Below, piece by piece: positions 34,442 to 42,794 of a stretch of DNA of 50,781 nt. Numbering within the stretch: position 1 is the stretch's first letter; each line of letters opens with the position of its first letter. The notes beneath the pieces are model-generated. The model was not told the DNA's origin, searched no databases, and worked only from the letters and a program-made list of their open reading frames with translations. A program made the translations under genes and the position numbers. Source of the stretch: Pseudobacillus lumedeiriae (lineage in GTDB: Bacteria > Bacillota > Bacilli > Bacillales > Domibacillaceae); assembly GCF_044891285.1 (NCBI RefSeq), contig NZ_JAUIYO010000017.1, positions 1 to 50,781 of the forward strand. The letters run 5' to 3'.

Positions 34442-34470
34442 ATTTTTTTACTCCGCTATTGATATAAATT

Positions 34471-34524
34471 TACAACCTTCCGTTGTTGTTTCTCAATGGT
34501 CGGAAAATTCGTTGGAAGGTTGTA
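34471..34524. repeat. 11-bp inverted repeat between SDR and GltB-like genes
   Basis: TACAACCTTCC (34471-34481) and its complement (34514-34524) around a 32-base loop, with AT-rich flanks and no T run. It could be an operator or a weak terminator of the upstream SDR gene. Confidence 0.35.
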
Positions 34525-34619
34525 ATTTATTACCAGGATTCCCTGTTTTCTTTTCATTTATTCATGAAGAAATGGAGAGTTGGATAATGGAGTAATCTGG
34601 AATAGGTTGAAGGCAGCGT

Positions 34620-35417
34620 TTAATAATAATCTTCCCGCGGGCCTTTATAATCTTGAATCGTATTTCCACCATCAACAACGAAGAGCTGCCCTGTAATATA
34701 AGATGCTTGTTCAGAGGCTAAAAATGCAATTAAATGGCCCACTTCCTCGGGCCGGCCATTTCTGCCCATCGGTGTATTCTCGCCGGCCGCTCTTTCGTGA
34801 TCAGTTTGTGCTCCAGTAGCAATCCAACCTGGAGCTACATTGTTTACCGTAATGTTGTGTTTAGCGACTTCAATGGCAATGCCTTTGCTCATGCCGACCA
34901 TAGCCGCTTTTGCTGCGCTGTATCCGGATTCCCCAGGGTTGCTGACGAGCGGTCCGGCTACAGAAGAAACATTTACAATTCTGCCGTATTCATTCGTAAT
35001 CATTTGCGGAAGAACCGCCCGTGTTACGTGAAAGCAGGTAGATAGATTTCGTGAAATAGAAAGATTCCATTCTTCTGCATCTAATTCGACAAAAGGAATA
35101 AATTTTTCTGGTGAACCGACTTGTCCCATACCAGCATTGTTAATAAGAATATCGATTTTGCCATAGTCACGTACAATTTTTTGTACGAGCTGTCCCGCTT
35201 GCTCAAAATCCATTAGATCGGCTGTATAGCCTTTTGCATCAATACCGAGCTCTTTTAATTCTTTCTCCCGCTCATAAATCCGCTCAGTCGTTGACGTAAC
35301 CGCTACTTTCCCGCCGAGCTGTCCAATGATTTTTGCGGAAGCAAAGCCAATACCCGCCTCACTTCCTGCCCCAGTGACAAGGCATACTTTACCGTTAAAT
35401 TGAGGATGTATATTCAT
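34620..35417 (-). CDS. SDR-family NAD(P)-dependent oxidoreductase
   Basis: About 265 residues of classical short-chain dehydrogenase/reductase type. The cofactor site TGAGSEAGIGFASAK (about 15-29) replaces the usual TGxxxGIG spacing by one longer loop. NNAG is present, the Ser is in VNVSSVAG, and the catalytic YxxxK is in SGYSAAKAAM. The C-terminal VDGGNTIQDYKGP closes the substrate pocket. Substrate unknown; FabG-like reductases share these motifs. ATG 35417 follows AAGGAGTC. A weak sigma-A-like promoter (TTCATA, 17 bases, TATACT) may lie about 45-75 bases upstream. Confidence 0.88.
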   Translation of the reverse strand: MNIHPQFNGKVCLVTGAGSEAGIGFASAKIIGQLGGKVAVTSTTERIYEREKELKELGIDAKGYTADLMDFEQAGQLVQKIVRDYGKIDILINNAGMGQVGSPEKFIPFVELDAEEWNLSISRNLSTCFHVTRAVLPQMITNEYGRIVNVSSVAGPLVSNPGESGYSAAKAAMVGMSKGIAIEVAKHNITVNNVAPGWIATGAQTDHERAAGENTPMGRNGRPEEVGHLIAFLASEQASYITGQLFVVDGGNTIQDYKGPREDYY

Positions 35418-35681
35418 CAATAATGACTCCTTTTTGAAAAATTGGAATTTACTGAACTTTTTTGTAGTATAGCATATAAAAAGTGTTGTATGAAAAAAAT
35501 TGATGGATGCAAGAGGAATATCTTTGATCCTAATAAAGTACTAAAACACTAGGTATCTATTCAAATATACTGAAAATAGCCTATTTTGGGAATATTTCCT
35601 TTGCTGTAAGATTATTAACAACAAGCATCATTGCATAGACAAGAAACGATGAATGGAAAATAAGAAGTGAGGGGGATTTAG

Positions 35682-37079
35682 ATGAACAAGTGGAAAAAAG
35701 CAGTTTTATCGGGAACGCTGGCAGCGGGAATGGTGATGATGCCGCTGGCGATTTATCAAACGCCTATTAAAGGACAAGCGGCCACACAGGCATTTGACAA
35801 TAAAATCGTTAAAAAAATAGATGCCGAAAAAATATATGGGCATGTATTCGAATTATCGGTCGGTATCGGTGAGCGGGCAGCGGGAACTGATGCAGAAAAA
35901 AGAGCAGCCGATTATATTGCCGATCAGTACCGCTCTTATGGCCTGGATGTAGACATTCAGCCATTCAAATTCCAAACCTATAAGGAAGCAGAAGATGTGT
36001 CTCTTGAAATCAATGAAATAACGGGGAAGAAATTTGAGCCGCATGTATTTGGATACTCTCCTAATACTCCAGATGAAGGTGTAACGAGTGAAGTTGTCTA
36101 CGCAGGACTTGGAACAGCGTCTGATTTTGCCGGAAAAGATGTAACAGGAAAAATTGTATTAATACAACGAGGAGAGCTTACTTTTGCAGATAAAGCAGCT
36201 AATGCCGCAGCTGCTGGAGCAAAAGCTGTGCTCATTTACAATAATACAGCCGGCACGCTTAAAAGCAGCATTCCTTCATCCGGAAATTATGTCCCTACAC
36301 TCGGTTTGACACAAGAGGAAGGGGTAGCATTAAAGACTCTTCTCGATGAGGGACAAGCTGTTACAGCCACGGTGAAAGTCATTGGAGCAGGCATCGTTAC
36401 GAAAACTTCTCATAATGTGATTGCAACGAAAAAAGCCCACACAAATCATGATACCGGCCAGATTTTGTACGTTGGGTCGCATCATGATTCTGTGCCGGGA
36501 TCACCTGGTGCCAGTGATAATGCATCTGGTGTAGGAGTGAACCTTGAGATTGCCCGTATATTAAGCAGCCAACAAACAGATACGGAAATTCGCTTTATTA
36601 CATTTGGTGCAGAAGAACTTGGTTTGCTCGGTTCTTATCATTACGTGTCTACTTTAACCGCAGAAGAGGCTGCCCGTTCTGTCGGCATGTTTAACTTTGA
36701 TATGGTCGGCAGCAAAAACGCCGGTGACATGATTATGTTCACAGTCGATGGGAAGCGAAATGTGGTCACCAATACTGGTGCTTCAGCGGGCATGCGTGTA
36801 TTTAAGCCGCTTACTTATGGAAAAGTCGGCCGAAGTGATCACCAGCCGTTTCATGAGAGAGGAATCCAAGCTGCCGCCTTTAGCTATGCTCCTCTAGAAC
36901 CGGAATATCATCAGCCAACTGATACCATCGATAAAATCAGCAAAGAAAAAATGGAAAACATGGCAAAAGTAGTGAGCGCAGGCGTTTACCAAATCGCCCG
37001 CAAGGATACACCGGCACTCGAATGGGCAAAACCAGCTCCAAAACCGGTAGAGCCGCCATTCGAGAATCGTCCGCTATAA
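35682..37079 (+). CDS. Secreted M28-family aminopeptidase with PA domain (YwaD-like)
   Basis: 465 residues: signal peptide (cleavage after about residue 33, GQAATQ), a protease-associated (PA) insert around 120-240 (GKIVLIQRGELTFADKAANA), and an M28 zinc peptidase domain. Zinc and catalytic motifs are visible as SHHDSVPGSPGASDNASG, the Glu pair in GAEELGLLGSYHYV, MFNFDMVGS, and the late His in EYHQPTDTID. The match to B. subtilis YwaD is good in length and order. A purine-rich GAGGGGG site precedes the ATG. It would release N-terminal amino acids from extracellular peptides. Confidence 0.9.
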   Translation: MNKWKKAVLSGTLAAGMVMMPLAIYQTPIKGQAATQAFDNKIVKKIDAEKIYGHVFELSVGIGERAAGTDAEKRAADYIADQYRSYGLDVDIQPFKFQTYKEAEDVSLEINEITGKKFEPHVFGYSPNTPDEGVTSEVVYAGLGTASDFAGKDVTGKIVLIQRGELTFADKAANAAAAGAKAVLIYNNTAGTLKSSIPSSGNYVPTLGLTQEEGVALKTLLDEGQAVTATVKVIGAGIVTKTSHNVIATKKAHTNHDTGQILYVGSHHDSVPGSPGASDNASGVGVNLEIARILSSQQTDTEIRFITFGAEELGLLGSYHYVSTLTAEEAARSVGMFNFDMVGSKNAGDMIMFTVDGKRNVVTNTGASAGMRVFKPLTYGKVGRSDHQPFHERGIQAAAFSYAPLEPEYHQPTDTIDKISKEKMENMAKVVSAGVYQIARKDTPALEWAKPAPKPVEPPFENRPL

Positions 37080-37084
37080 AGTAT

Positions 37085-37117
37085 AAAAAGAGCAGTCAAA
37101 ATTGGCTGTTCTTTTTT
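37085..37117. terminator. Intrinsic terminator after the aminopeptidase
   Basis: 14-base arms (37085-37098, 37103-37116; G-T pairs allowed) with a 4-base loop and T6, just after the stop codon. Confidence 0.8.
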
Positions 37118-37604
37118 ATAGTTTTATTATGAAATAGAGATCGTTACATCTTATAACAGAACTCATTTCACTATGTGCGAAATTCAAAAATAAAAACCCT
37201 CTAATAAGCAGCCAAATAATAGATTTACAAGATAGAAAACGCCATTTTTTATCAGTAATACGGATCAATTTGGCTGGTCTGCAAGATTGAGTGAATTTTT
37301 GAAAAAGAAAAAACTAAAATGGGGAAGCCTTCTGTCTCACTGAGGGATTATCTTCGTTTTCTTCCTCCATGTAGCTGGAATTTTGATCCCTAAGCTGCTT
37401 TGCGATACAATTGGAATAAGTATTCATGACCTGCTATGCAGGTTGGCTAAGGGGTTGTGGGAACAGCTGACTGCAGATGGTGTAACAAGGGCAGTCATTG
37501 ATCGCTTCACCGGCTTGCTGCTCGTCAATGAAATCCATAGCTGTGATGAAGAGCCGCTGCTTTTTGGAGAGGGATAACTAATAGATAAAAAGGGGATAGG
37601 GAAG
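37118..37604 (+). other. 487-base gap before moeA, with a possible gene remnant
   Basis: No certain gene. A TTG-initiated frame at 37383-37577 (64 codons) contains VTRAVIDRFTGLLLVNEIHS, which slightly recalls the start of DUF3006 proteins, but it has no ribosome binding site and may be a remnant. A 7-base inverted repeat (GGATCAA at 37262-37268, TTGATCC at 37383-37389) encloses a bulged pairing of 37318-37327 with 37361-37370, so the left half could fold as RNA. I did not recognise a molybdenum-cofactor riboswitch. The gap ends with AAAAAGGGGA, the moeA ribosome binding site. Confidence 0.3.
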
Positions 37605-38870
37605 TTGGAGATAAGAAAACCGATTACCGTTGCCGAGGCTGTACGAAAAGTGATGACGGCCGCCGGAAGCGGAAAGAAAGAAACGATACATATTGATCAA
37701 GCATACGGCCGCCGGCTCGCTCAAGATATTATCGCAAGTCATCCGGTCCCGCCATTTGACCGTTCTCCGTATGATGGTTTTGCTATTCGCGCTAAAGATT
37801 CCAAGGCGGCATCAAAGGACCATCCAGTGACGTTTCGGGTCGTTGGTGAAATCGGAGCCGGGTCTGTGTTTACAGGCGAATTGCAAGAACGGGAAGCAGT
37901 CAGAATTATGACAGGCGCACAAGTTCCTGAAGATTGTGATGCAGTCGTTATGTTTGAACTGACAACGGAGCATACCGAGGGAACAGACAAGTATATGACG
38001 ATTAAACGGCCGTTTTCATCTGGCGACAATATTTCTTTTGCCGGGGAAGATACAGAAGAAGGAAAAGTGCTCGTTCAAAAAGGTGAATATATTAACCCAG
38101 GTGTCATGGCGCTATTGGCGACATTCGGTTACCACATGGTGGAAGTGGCAGAAAAGCCGGTCATCGGTGTATTCGCAACCGGATCAGAGCTGCTGGATGT
38201 GAACGAACCGCTGCAGCCAGGGAAAATCCGCAACAGCAATGCCCATATGATTTTAGCTCAAATTGAACGGGCCGGGGCCGAGCCGCTTTATCTCGGCAAG
38301 CTGCCCGATCAGCTGGATCTTTGCCTTTCAGCTGTTGGAGAAGCGCTGCAAAAAGTTGATATGCTTATTACTACCGGCGGTGTTTCCGTTGGCGACTATG
38401 ATTTACTGCCGGATGTGTATAAGGAAATTGGAGCAGAGGTCCTATTTAATAAAGTAGCTATGCGGCCGGGCAGTGTCACGACGGTTGCTAAGACGGGTGA
38501 GAAAATTTTATTCGGTTTGTCAGGAAACCCATCCGCCTGCTATGTTGGCTTTGAACTATTTGTCCGTCCAGTGATTTCCCACCGTTCGTTCTCCGAGAAG
38601 CCTCACCTAAAAAAGGTGAAGGCGGAACTGGCACAAGACTTTTTGAAACCTAACCCGTTTACTCGTTTCGTCAGAAGTTCTATCGATCTGACAGACGGTG
38701 TGCTGCGGGTAGATCCGAGCGGCTTTAATAAATCCAACGCAGTAGCTGTACTCGCCTATACAGACGTATTGATGGTGCTGCCGGGTGGAACGAGGGGATT
38801 TAAAACAGAAGACATAGTCGATGTGCTGCTGCTGGATTCACATGAAGGAAGTGAGTGGCCGTGGGAGTGA
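37605..38870 (+). CDS. moeA: Molybdopterin molybdenumtransferase MoeA
   Basis: 421 residues. MoeA inserts molybdate into adenylylated molybdopterin, the last step of Mo-molybdopterin formation. The family signature PPFDRSPYDGFAIRAKDS lies near residues 47-64. The MoCF-binding central domain has ATGSELL, NSNAHMI and TTGGVSVGDYD, and the C-terminal domain has LSGNPSACYVGFELFVRP. TTG 37605 follows AAAAAGGGGA. It overlaps mobB by 16 bases and opens the Moco cluster. Confidence 0.95.
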   Translation: MEIRKPITVAEAVRKVMTAAGSGKKETIHIDQAYGRRLAQDIIASHPVPPFDRSPYDGFAIRAKDSKAASKDHPVTFRVVGEIGAGSVFTGELQEREAVRIMTGAQVPEDCDAVVMFELTTEHTEGTDKYMTIKRPFSSGDNISFAGEDTEEGKVLVQKGEYINPGVMALLATFGYHMVEVAEKPVIGVFATGSELLDVNEPLQPGKIRNSNAHMILAQIERAGAEPLYLGKLPDQLDLCLSAVGEALQKVDMLITTGGVSVGDYDLLPDVYKEIGAEVLFNKVAMRPGSVTTVAKTGEKILFGLSGNPSACYVGFELFVRPVISHRSFSEKPHLKKVKAELAQDFLKPNPFTRFVRSSIDLTDGVLRVDPSGFNKSNAVAVLAYTDVLMVLPGGTRGFKTEDIVDVLLLDSHEGSEWPWE

Positions 38871-39388
38871 GTAAGCCGGTTCTGCAAGTGGTGGGCTATC
38901 AAAACAGCGGAAAAACAACGCTGATGACGAAGCTCATTCAAGCAGCGAAGTGCCGAAATTGGACAACCGCCTCTTTAAAACACCATGGTCATGGAGGGAG
39001 GCCGACACTTGCTGAAGATCAAAAGGACAGCGGGCAACACCGGCAGGCCGGCGCACTTGCTGCCGGTGTGGAAGGCGGCGGGACGCTGCAAATCACCGCT
39101 GAAAAAGCAGAATGGACACTCGAAGACATTCTTGCGCTGTACCGCTGTCTTCCTGTTGATTTGCTGTTAATTGAAGGGTACAAACAAGCGGAATATCCAA
39201 AAATCGTGTTAATTAAAGAGAAGAAAGATCTTCCATTGCTCGATCAGCTGAAAAATATTCAAGCTGTGATCAGCTGGCAGCGGCTTGCAGGGGAGCGGCG
39301 GGATTACCCTGTTTTTCTGCTCACTGAGGAAGGAATGTATGTAGATTGGTTTATAGATTATGTTGGACAACAGCTTAAGAACACATGA
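38855..39388 (+). CDS. mobB: Molybdopterin-guanine dinucleotide biosynthesis protein MobB
   Basis: 177 residues, a small GTP-binding P-loop protein that assists MobA in making the guanine dinucleotide form of the cofactor. The Walker A GYQNSGKTTLM lies near residues 14-24, and the PxxxxDLLLIEGYKQAEYPKI segment matches the family. GTG 38855 follows AAGGAAG and lies inside the end of moeA, indicating translational coupling. With mobA downstream it implies bis- or mono-MGD enzymes in this organism. Confidence 0.93.
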   Translation: MAVGVSKPVLQVVGYQNSGKTTLMTKLIQAAKCRNWTTASLKHHGHGGRPTLAEDQKDSGQHRQAGALAAGVEGGGTLQITAEKAEWTLEDILALYRCLPVDLLLIEGYKQAEYPKIVLIKEKKDLPLLDQLKNIQAVISWQRLAGERRDYPVFLLTEEGMYVDWFIDYVGQQLKNT

Positions 39389-39821
39389 AAAGTTGCTGAC
39401 TCAGAGTGTGTAGACACAGTGTATGTTAGCTATACTCAGGCGGAATGATGAGCACGATAGACAGGTAAACAAGGGAAAAAGCGAGCGTTGGTCGACAGCC
39501 TGAATCCTTCTTCTCACGATAAGGGAATAATCCTCTATATGGAGAACACTATCTTTTTCTTATGGTAAGAATGAGATAGTGTTTTTGATTTGGAAAAACG
39601 GCAGAAACGCATAAAGGGAAAACGAATGATGATGAATTAAAGGACTGAAAAACAGCAAATTGTTCAAATATTTGATACACTAAGGTAAATGATTTCAAGT
39701 GATCTTGGGGCACTTGCTTTTCAAAACACGAATGGAACAGATACCTCTAGAAAAGGGAAAAACGATCATGTTGGAAATTCCGTTTAAACGATAAGTTTTG
39801 CCGTCAGAAAGGGAGGTCAAA
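39389..39821 (+). promoter_or_regulatory. Possible regulatory leader between mobB and moeB
   Basis: No gene in these 433 bases. From about 39436 a stem pairs TCAGGC (39436-39441) with GCCTGA (39498-39503), enclosing a purine-rich loop region. A strong terminator hairpin follows (39545-39587), then about 230 bases with the TCAAATATTTGA palindrome, a CAAGTG/CACTTG hairpin near 39700 and the moeB ribosome binding site. Structured RNA, terminator, then a biosynthetic gene suggests attenuation or a riboswitch. I could not match it to the Moco RNA motif or another class. A -10-like TATACT (39431-39436) overlaps the stem, so both cannot be right. Confidence 0.35.
39545..39587 (+). terminator. Strong intrinsic terminator upstream of moeB
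   Basis: Outer arms 39545-39554 and 39574-39583, an inner TCTTA/TAAGA helix, and a T run at 39582-39586. It would stop transcripts from moeA-mobB unless conditionally bypassed. Confidence 0.8.
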
Positions 39822-40844
39822 ATGCAGGGACGTTATTCAAGGCAAGAACTGTTTTCTCCTATTGGTGCAGAAGGTCAGAAAAAATTACAGAATAAGCATG
39901 TGCTTCTCATCGGTGCGGGAGCGCTCGGCACGGGGAATGCAGAGGCGCTTGTAAGGGCGGGAGTCGGCCGAATGACGATTGTTGACCGTGATTACGTGGA
40001 GGAAAGTAATTTGCAGCGGCAGCAGCTATACAGTGAGGAAGATGCGAAACTTGCTATTCCAAAAGCGGTTGCTGCGAAACAAAGACTGGCGGCGATTAAC
40101 TCAGCTGTAGCTGTCCAAGCCGAAGTGATCGATGCGTCGTACGTTGAACTGCTGGGTTTAGCAGAAGAGGCAGATTTGATCATCGATGCAACGGATAACT
40201 ATGAAACAAGGCTAGTGATCAACGATGCTGCTCATCAGCTCGGTATTCCATGGATTTACGGAGCCTGTACGGGAAGCCACGGGATGGTATTCGTCATTCT
40301 TCCTGGACAGACGCCATGTCTTCGCTGTTTATGGGAGCGGGGAGCAGTCGGAAGCGGGCATACGTGCGATACAGCAGGAATTATCAGCCCGGCAGTTACT
40401 CATGTTGTTTCTTATCAAGTGACTGAAGCGATGAAAATATTAGTGGAAGACTGGCAGTCATTAAATGATAAACTGATCATGTTTGATCTTTGGAAGAATA
40501 TGCACAAAGAAATTAATGTAAGCAAAGTCAAACGAAAAACCTGCCCCACATGCGGTGAATCACCGGTTTACCCATATTTGTCTCACGAGAATTTAGTGAA
40601 AACATCTGTACTGTGTGGGAGAAATACGGTACAGATCCGTCCAGCCCATGCGAGGAAAGTGAATCTTTTAGAACTAGAAGACGCTTTTTCTAAGCAAGGT
40701 TATAAGGTTACACGCAATCCATACATGGTAACGATTCACTTTTCTCCTCATCGGCTTGCCGTATTCTATGACGGACGGGTGCTGATTCATGGAACGAATG
40801 ATGGGGCAGAAGCGAAAAAATATTACGCGAAGCTGTTCGGTTAG
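39822..40844 (+). CDS. moeB: ThiF/MoeB-family adenylyltransferase
   Basis: About 340 residues. It adenylates the C-terminal glycine of MoaD (and possibly ThiS) for sulfur loading. Motifs: nucleotide loop LIGAGALGTGNAEALVRAGV (G-A-L-G in place of G-G-L-G), VDRDYVEESNLQRQ, the DATDNYETR metal Asp, CLRC and later CPTCGE as zinc pairs, and SGHTCDTAGIISPA near the active-site Cys. A C-terminal extension of about 90 residues replaces a rhodanese domain. ATG 39822 follows GGGAGG. It ends in a 4-base overlap with convergent moaC. Confidence 0.88.
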   Translation: MQGRYSRQELFSPIGAEGQKKLQNKHVLLIGAGALGTGNAEALVRAGVGRMTIVDRDYVEESNLQRQQLYSEEDAKLAIPKAVAAKQRLAAINSAVAVQAEVIDASYVELLGLAEEADLIIDATDNYETRLVINDAAHQLGIPWIYGACTGSHGMVFVILPGQTPCLRCLWERGAVGSGHTCDTAGIISPAVTHVVSYQVTEAMKILVEDWQSLNDKLIMFDLWKNMHKEINVSKVKRKTCPTCGESPVYPYLSHENLVKTSVLCGRNTVQIRPAHARKVNLLELEDAFSKQGYKVTRNPYMVTIHFSPHRLAVFYDGRVLIHGTNDGAEAKKYYAKLFG

Positions 40845-41335
40845 CGGACAGGCTCATTTCGGTGAAAATCGCCGCTTTTGCCGCCGTGTTTTTCGATTAA
40901 ATAGGTCGGACCGATCACCATGCCTTTATCGATGGCTTTACACATGTCGTATACCGTTAAAGCGCAGGCAGAAGCTGCCGTAAGAGCCTCCATTTCCACA
41001 CCTGTGCTGCCTTTTGTTTTCACAGAAACGGTGATGGATAACCGATAGCCGGACTCTTCAATTGACCAGTCAAACGTAATGTCGACACCGCTGATTGGAA
41101 TGGGATGGCACATAGGAATGAGCATCGCCGTCTGTTTGGCTGCCATAATACCGGCGACTTGGGCGACCGCGAGAACGTCTCCTTTTTTAATGGTATGATT
41201 GGTGATTTGCTCGTAAATTTGTTCATTCACAAGGATGCTTGTTTGAGCAACAGCTAAGCGGTTAGATGGCTGTTTTTCAGTAATATCGACCATTTTTGCT
41301 CTTCCTTGTTCATTAAAATGAGTAAACTCAGACAT
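40841..41335 (-). CDS. moaC: Cyclic pyranopterin monophosphate synthase MoaC
   Basis: About 164 residues. MoaC converts the MoaA product to cyclic pyranopterin monophosphate. Conserved segments are MVDITEKQPSNRLAVAQ, AGIMAAKQTAMLIPMCHPIP (active site), STGVEMEALTAASACALTVYDMCKAID (active site), and the tail IEKHGGKSGDF. ATG 41335 follows GAGGG; an upstream in-frame ATG at 41371 is less likely. It is the only cofactor gene on the minus strand here, convergent with moeB and divergent from moaE. Confidence 0.95.
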   Translation of the reverse strand: MSEFTHFNEQGRAKMVDITEKQPSNRLAVAQTSILVNEQIYEQITNHTIKKGDVLAVAQVAGIMAAKQTAMLIPMCHPIPISGVDITFDWSIEESGYRLSITVSVKTKGSTGVEMEALTAASACALTVYDMCKAIDKGMVIGPTYLIEKHGGKSGDFHRNEPVR

Positions 41336-41425
41336 AGGAACCCTCTTTTCAACAGTTATTTTCTTTTTCATTGTAACATGGACAAGACGCTAATAGTTTA
41401 TGAATAGACAGGGAGTGAAGATGAA

Positions 41426-41896
41426 GTGGAACGAATGTTCGTTGTGACCGATCAGCCGATTTCGATTGAAGAAGTAACGAAGAAAGTTACTCGGCCTGAA
41501 GCGGGAGCTATTTCTAATTTTATTGGCACAGTCAGAGAATATACGCACGGCCGCCGAACGCTGTCGTTAACATATGAAGCGTATCAGTCGATGGCTGAAA
41601 AGCAGCTGCAAAAGATTGGTGAGGAAATCAGTCAAAAATGGCCTGATGCAAAGACGGCTATTACGCATCGAACGGGACATCTCACTATTTCCGATATTGC
41701 GGTTGTCATTGCTGTATCGACACCGCACCGTAAAGATGCCTTTCGGGCGAGTGAATATGCGATTGAAAGAATTAAGCAAATTGTGCCGATATGGAAGAAA
41801 GAGCATTGGGAAGATGGAGAACAATGGATTGGGAATCAACTGGAAACGAAAGCTTATCCAGAAGGAAAGCCGAAAGGAGTGCAAATTCATGATTAA
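41426..41896 (+). CDS. moaE: Molybdopterin synthase large subunit MoaE
   Basis: 156 residues. MoaE transfers MoaD-bound sulfur to cPMP. Family marks are AGAISNFIGTVREYTHGR, LTYEAYQSMAEKQLQKI, and the catalytic lysines near AFRASEYAIERIK and WKKEHWEDGEQWIGN. GTG 41426 (or ATG 41435) starts it after AGGGAGTGAAG. The stop codon overlaps moaD by eight bases, which suits the obligate two-subunit complex. Confidence 0.94.
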   Translation: MERMFVVTDQPISIEEVTKKVTRPEAGAISNFIGTVREYTHGRRTLSLTYEAYQSMAEKQLQKIGEEISQKWPDAKTAITHRTGHLTISDIAVVIAVSTPHRKDAFRASEYAIERIKQIVPIWKKEHWEDGEQWIGNQLETKAYPEGKPKGVQIHD

Positions 41897-42119
41897 CGTT
41901 CTTTGTTTTGCTCATTTAAAAGAACAAGTGGGAAAAGAGCAGGTGGAACTTCAGCATAATGAATTGACAGTGAGGGAATTATTAAATGAACTGAATGAAA
42001 AGTATTCGATTCATACAGATACATTAATTGTAGCTGTCAATGAAGAGTATGCTGATTTAGATGACATGATTCAATCTGGGGATACGGTCGCTCTTATTCC
42101 GCCAGTGAGCGGCGGGTAA
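41889..42119 (+). CDS. moaD: Molybdopterin synthase small subunit MoaD
   Basis: 76 residues with a ubiquitin-like fold. MINVLCFAHLKEQVG opens it and VALIPPVSGG closes it, ending in the essential Gly-Gly that carries the thiocarboxylate. ATG 41889 lies inside the end of moaE. It is a substrate of MoeB and partner of MoaE. The next gene, mobA, starts five bases after the stop. Confidence 0.94.
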   Translation: MINVLCFAHLKEQVGKEQVELQHNELTVRELLNELNEKYSIHTDTLIVAVNEEYADLDDMIQSGDTVALIPPVSGG

Positions 42120-42124
42120 GAAGG

Positions 42125-42751
42125 TTGGCTGCGGAAAACAAGAAGCAGTGGCTCGGTGTCGTACTTGCTGGAGGAGAATCGAGACGATTTGGTGAGCCGA
42201 AAGCGTTCGTACGATACGAAGGCCATTATTTTTATGAGTACTCTATCCGAGCTCTCGTTCCTTTTACAGATGAAGTCGTCATTATCAGTCATCCGTCACT
42301 TACAAATCAATTCAGCCGGCAATCAGCTGTTCAGGTTATGGAAGATGCAGCACCTTATTGCGGAAAAGGGCCGCTGGCTGGCTTGTATAGTGTGATGAAG
42401 AAGTTTAAGGCGAATTGGTACATCGTTCTTCCTTGTGATATGCCGTTAGTAAATAAAGAAGTGACAGGCCGGCTGGCAGCAGCTGCGGACCAAGCATATG
42501 ATGCTGTTATCCCAAATATCGCGGGGAGGATGCAGCCGCTTGTTGGTGTTTATCATCAAAGGGTTTTTTCAATTGTAACGAAACAGCTCAGTGATGGTAA
42601 TTACCGAATGCTGGATTTCTTACAGAAAATAAATGTGAAACAACTAACTGAAGTTGAATTACAATCAGCTGACAACTGGTTTGAAAATATTAATACGAAG
42701 GATGCCTACAGTCAATTATTTGCTGATGGGTCAAGTGATCCGCTATATTAA
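42125..42751 (+). CDS. mobA: Molybdenum cofactor guanylyltransferase MobA
   Basis: 208 residues, GT-A-like nucleotidyltransferase that joins GMP to Mo-molybdopterin. VVLAGGESRRFGEPKAF is the GTP-binding signature (residues 12-28), and LPCDMPLV contains the metal-binding Asp. The start is TTG 42125 directly after AAGAAGG, with unusually short spacing; translation may be coupled to moaD. In some Bacillus clusters mobA is adjacent to moeB; here it is between moaD and moaA. Confidence 0.93.
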   Translation: MAAENKKQWLGVVLAGGESRRFGEPKAFVRYEGHYFYEYSIRALVPFTDEVVIISHPSLTNQFSRQSAVQVMEDAAPYCGKGPLAGLYSVMKKFKANWYIVLPCDMPLVNKEVTGRLAAAADQAYDAVIPNIAGRMQPLVGVYHQRVFSIVTKQLSDGNYRMLDFLQKINVKQLTEVELQSADNWFENINTKDAYSQLFADGSSDPLY

Positions 42752-42794
42752 CGGAAATCTGCAAAATTATGCGGCATCCAGAAAGGGGAATTGA

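Noticed and set aside
39389..39600. Moco (molybdenum cofactor) riboswitch
   Set aside because: Context fits but I could not find the consensus segments, so no class was assigned.
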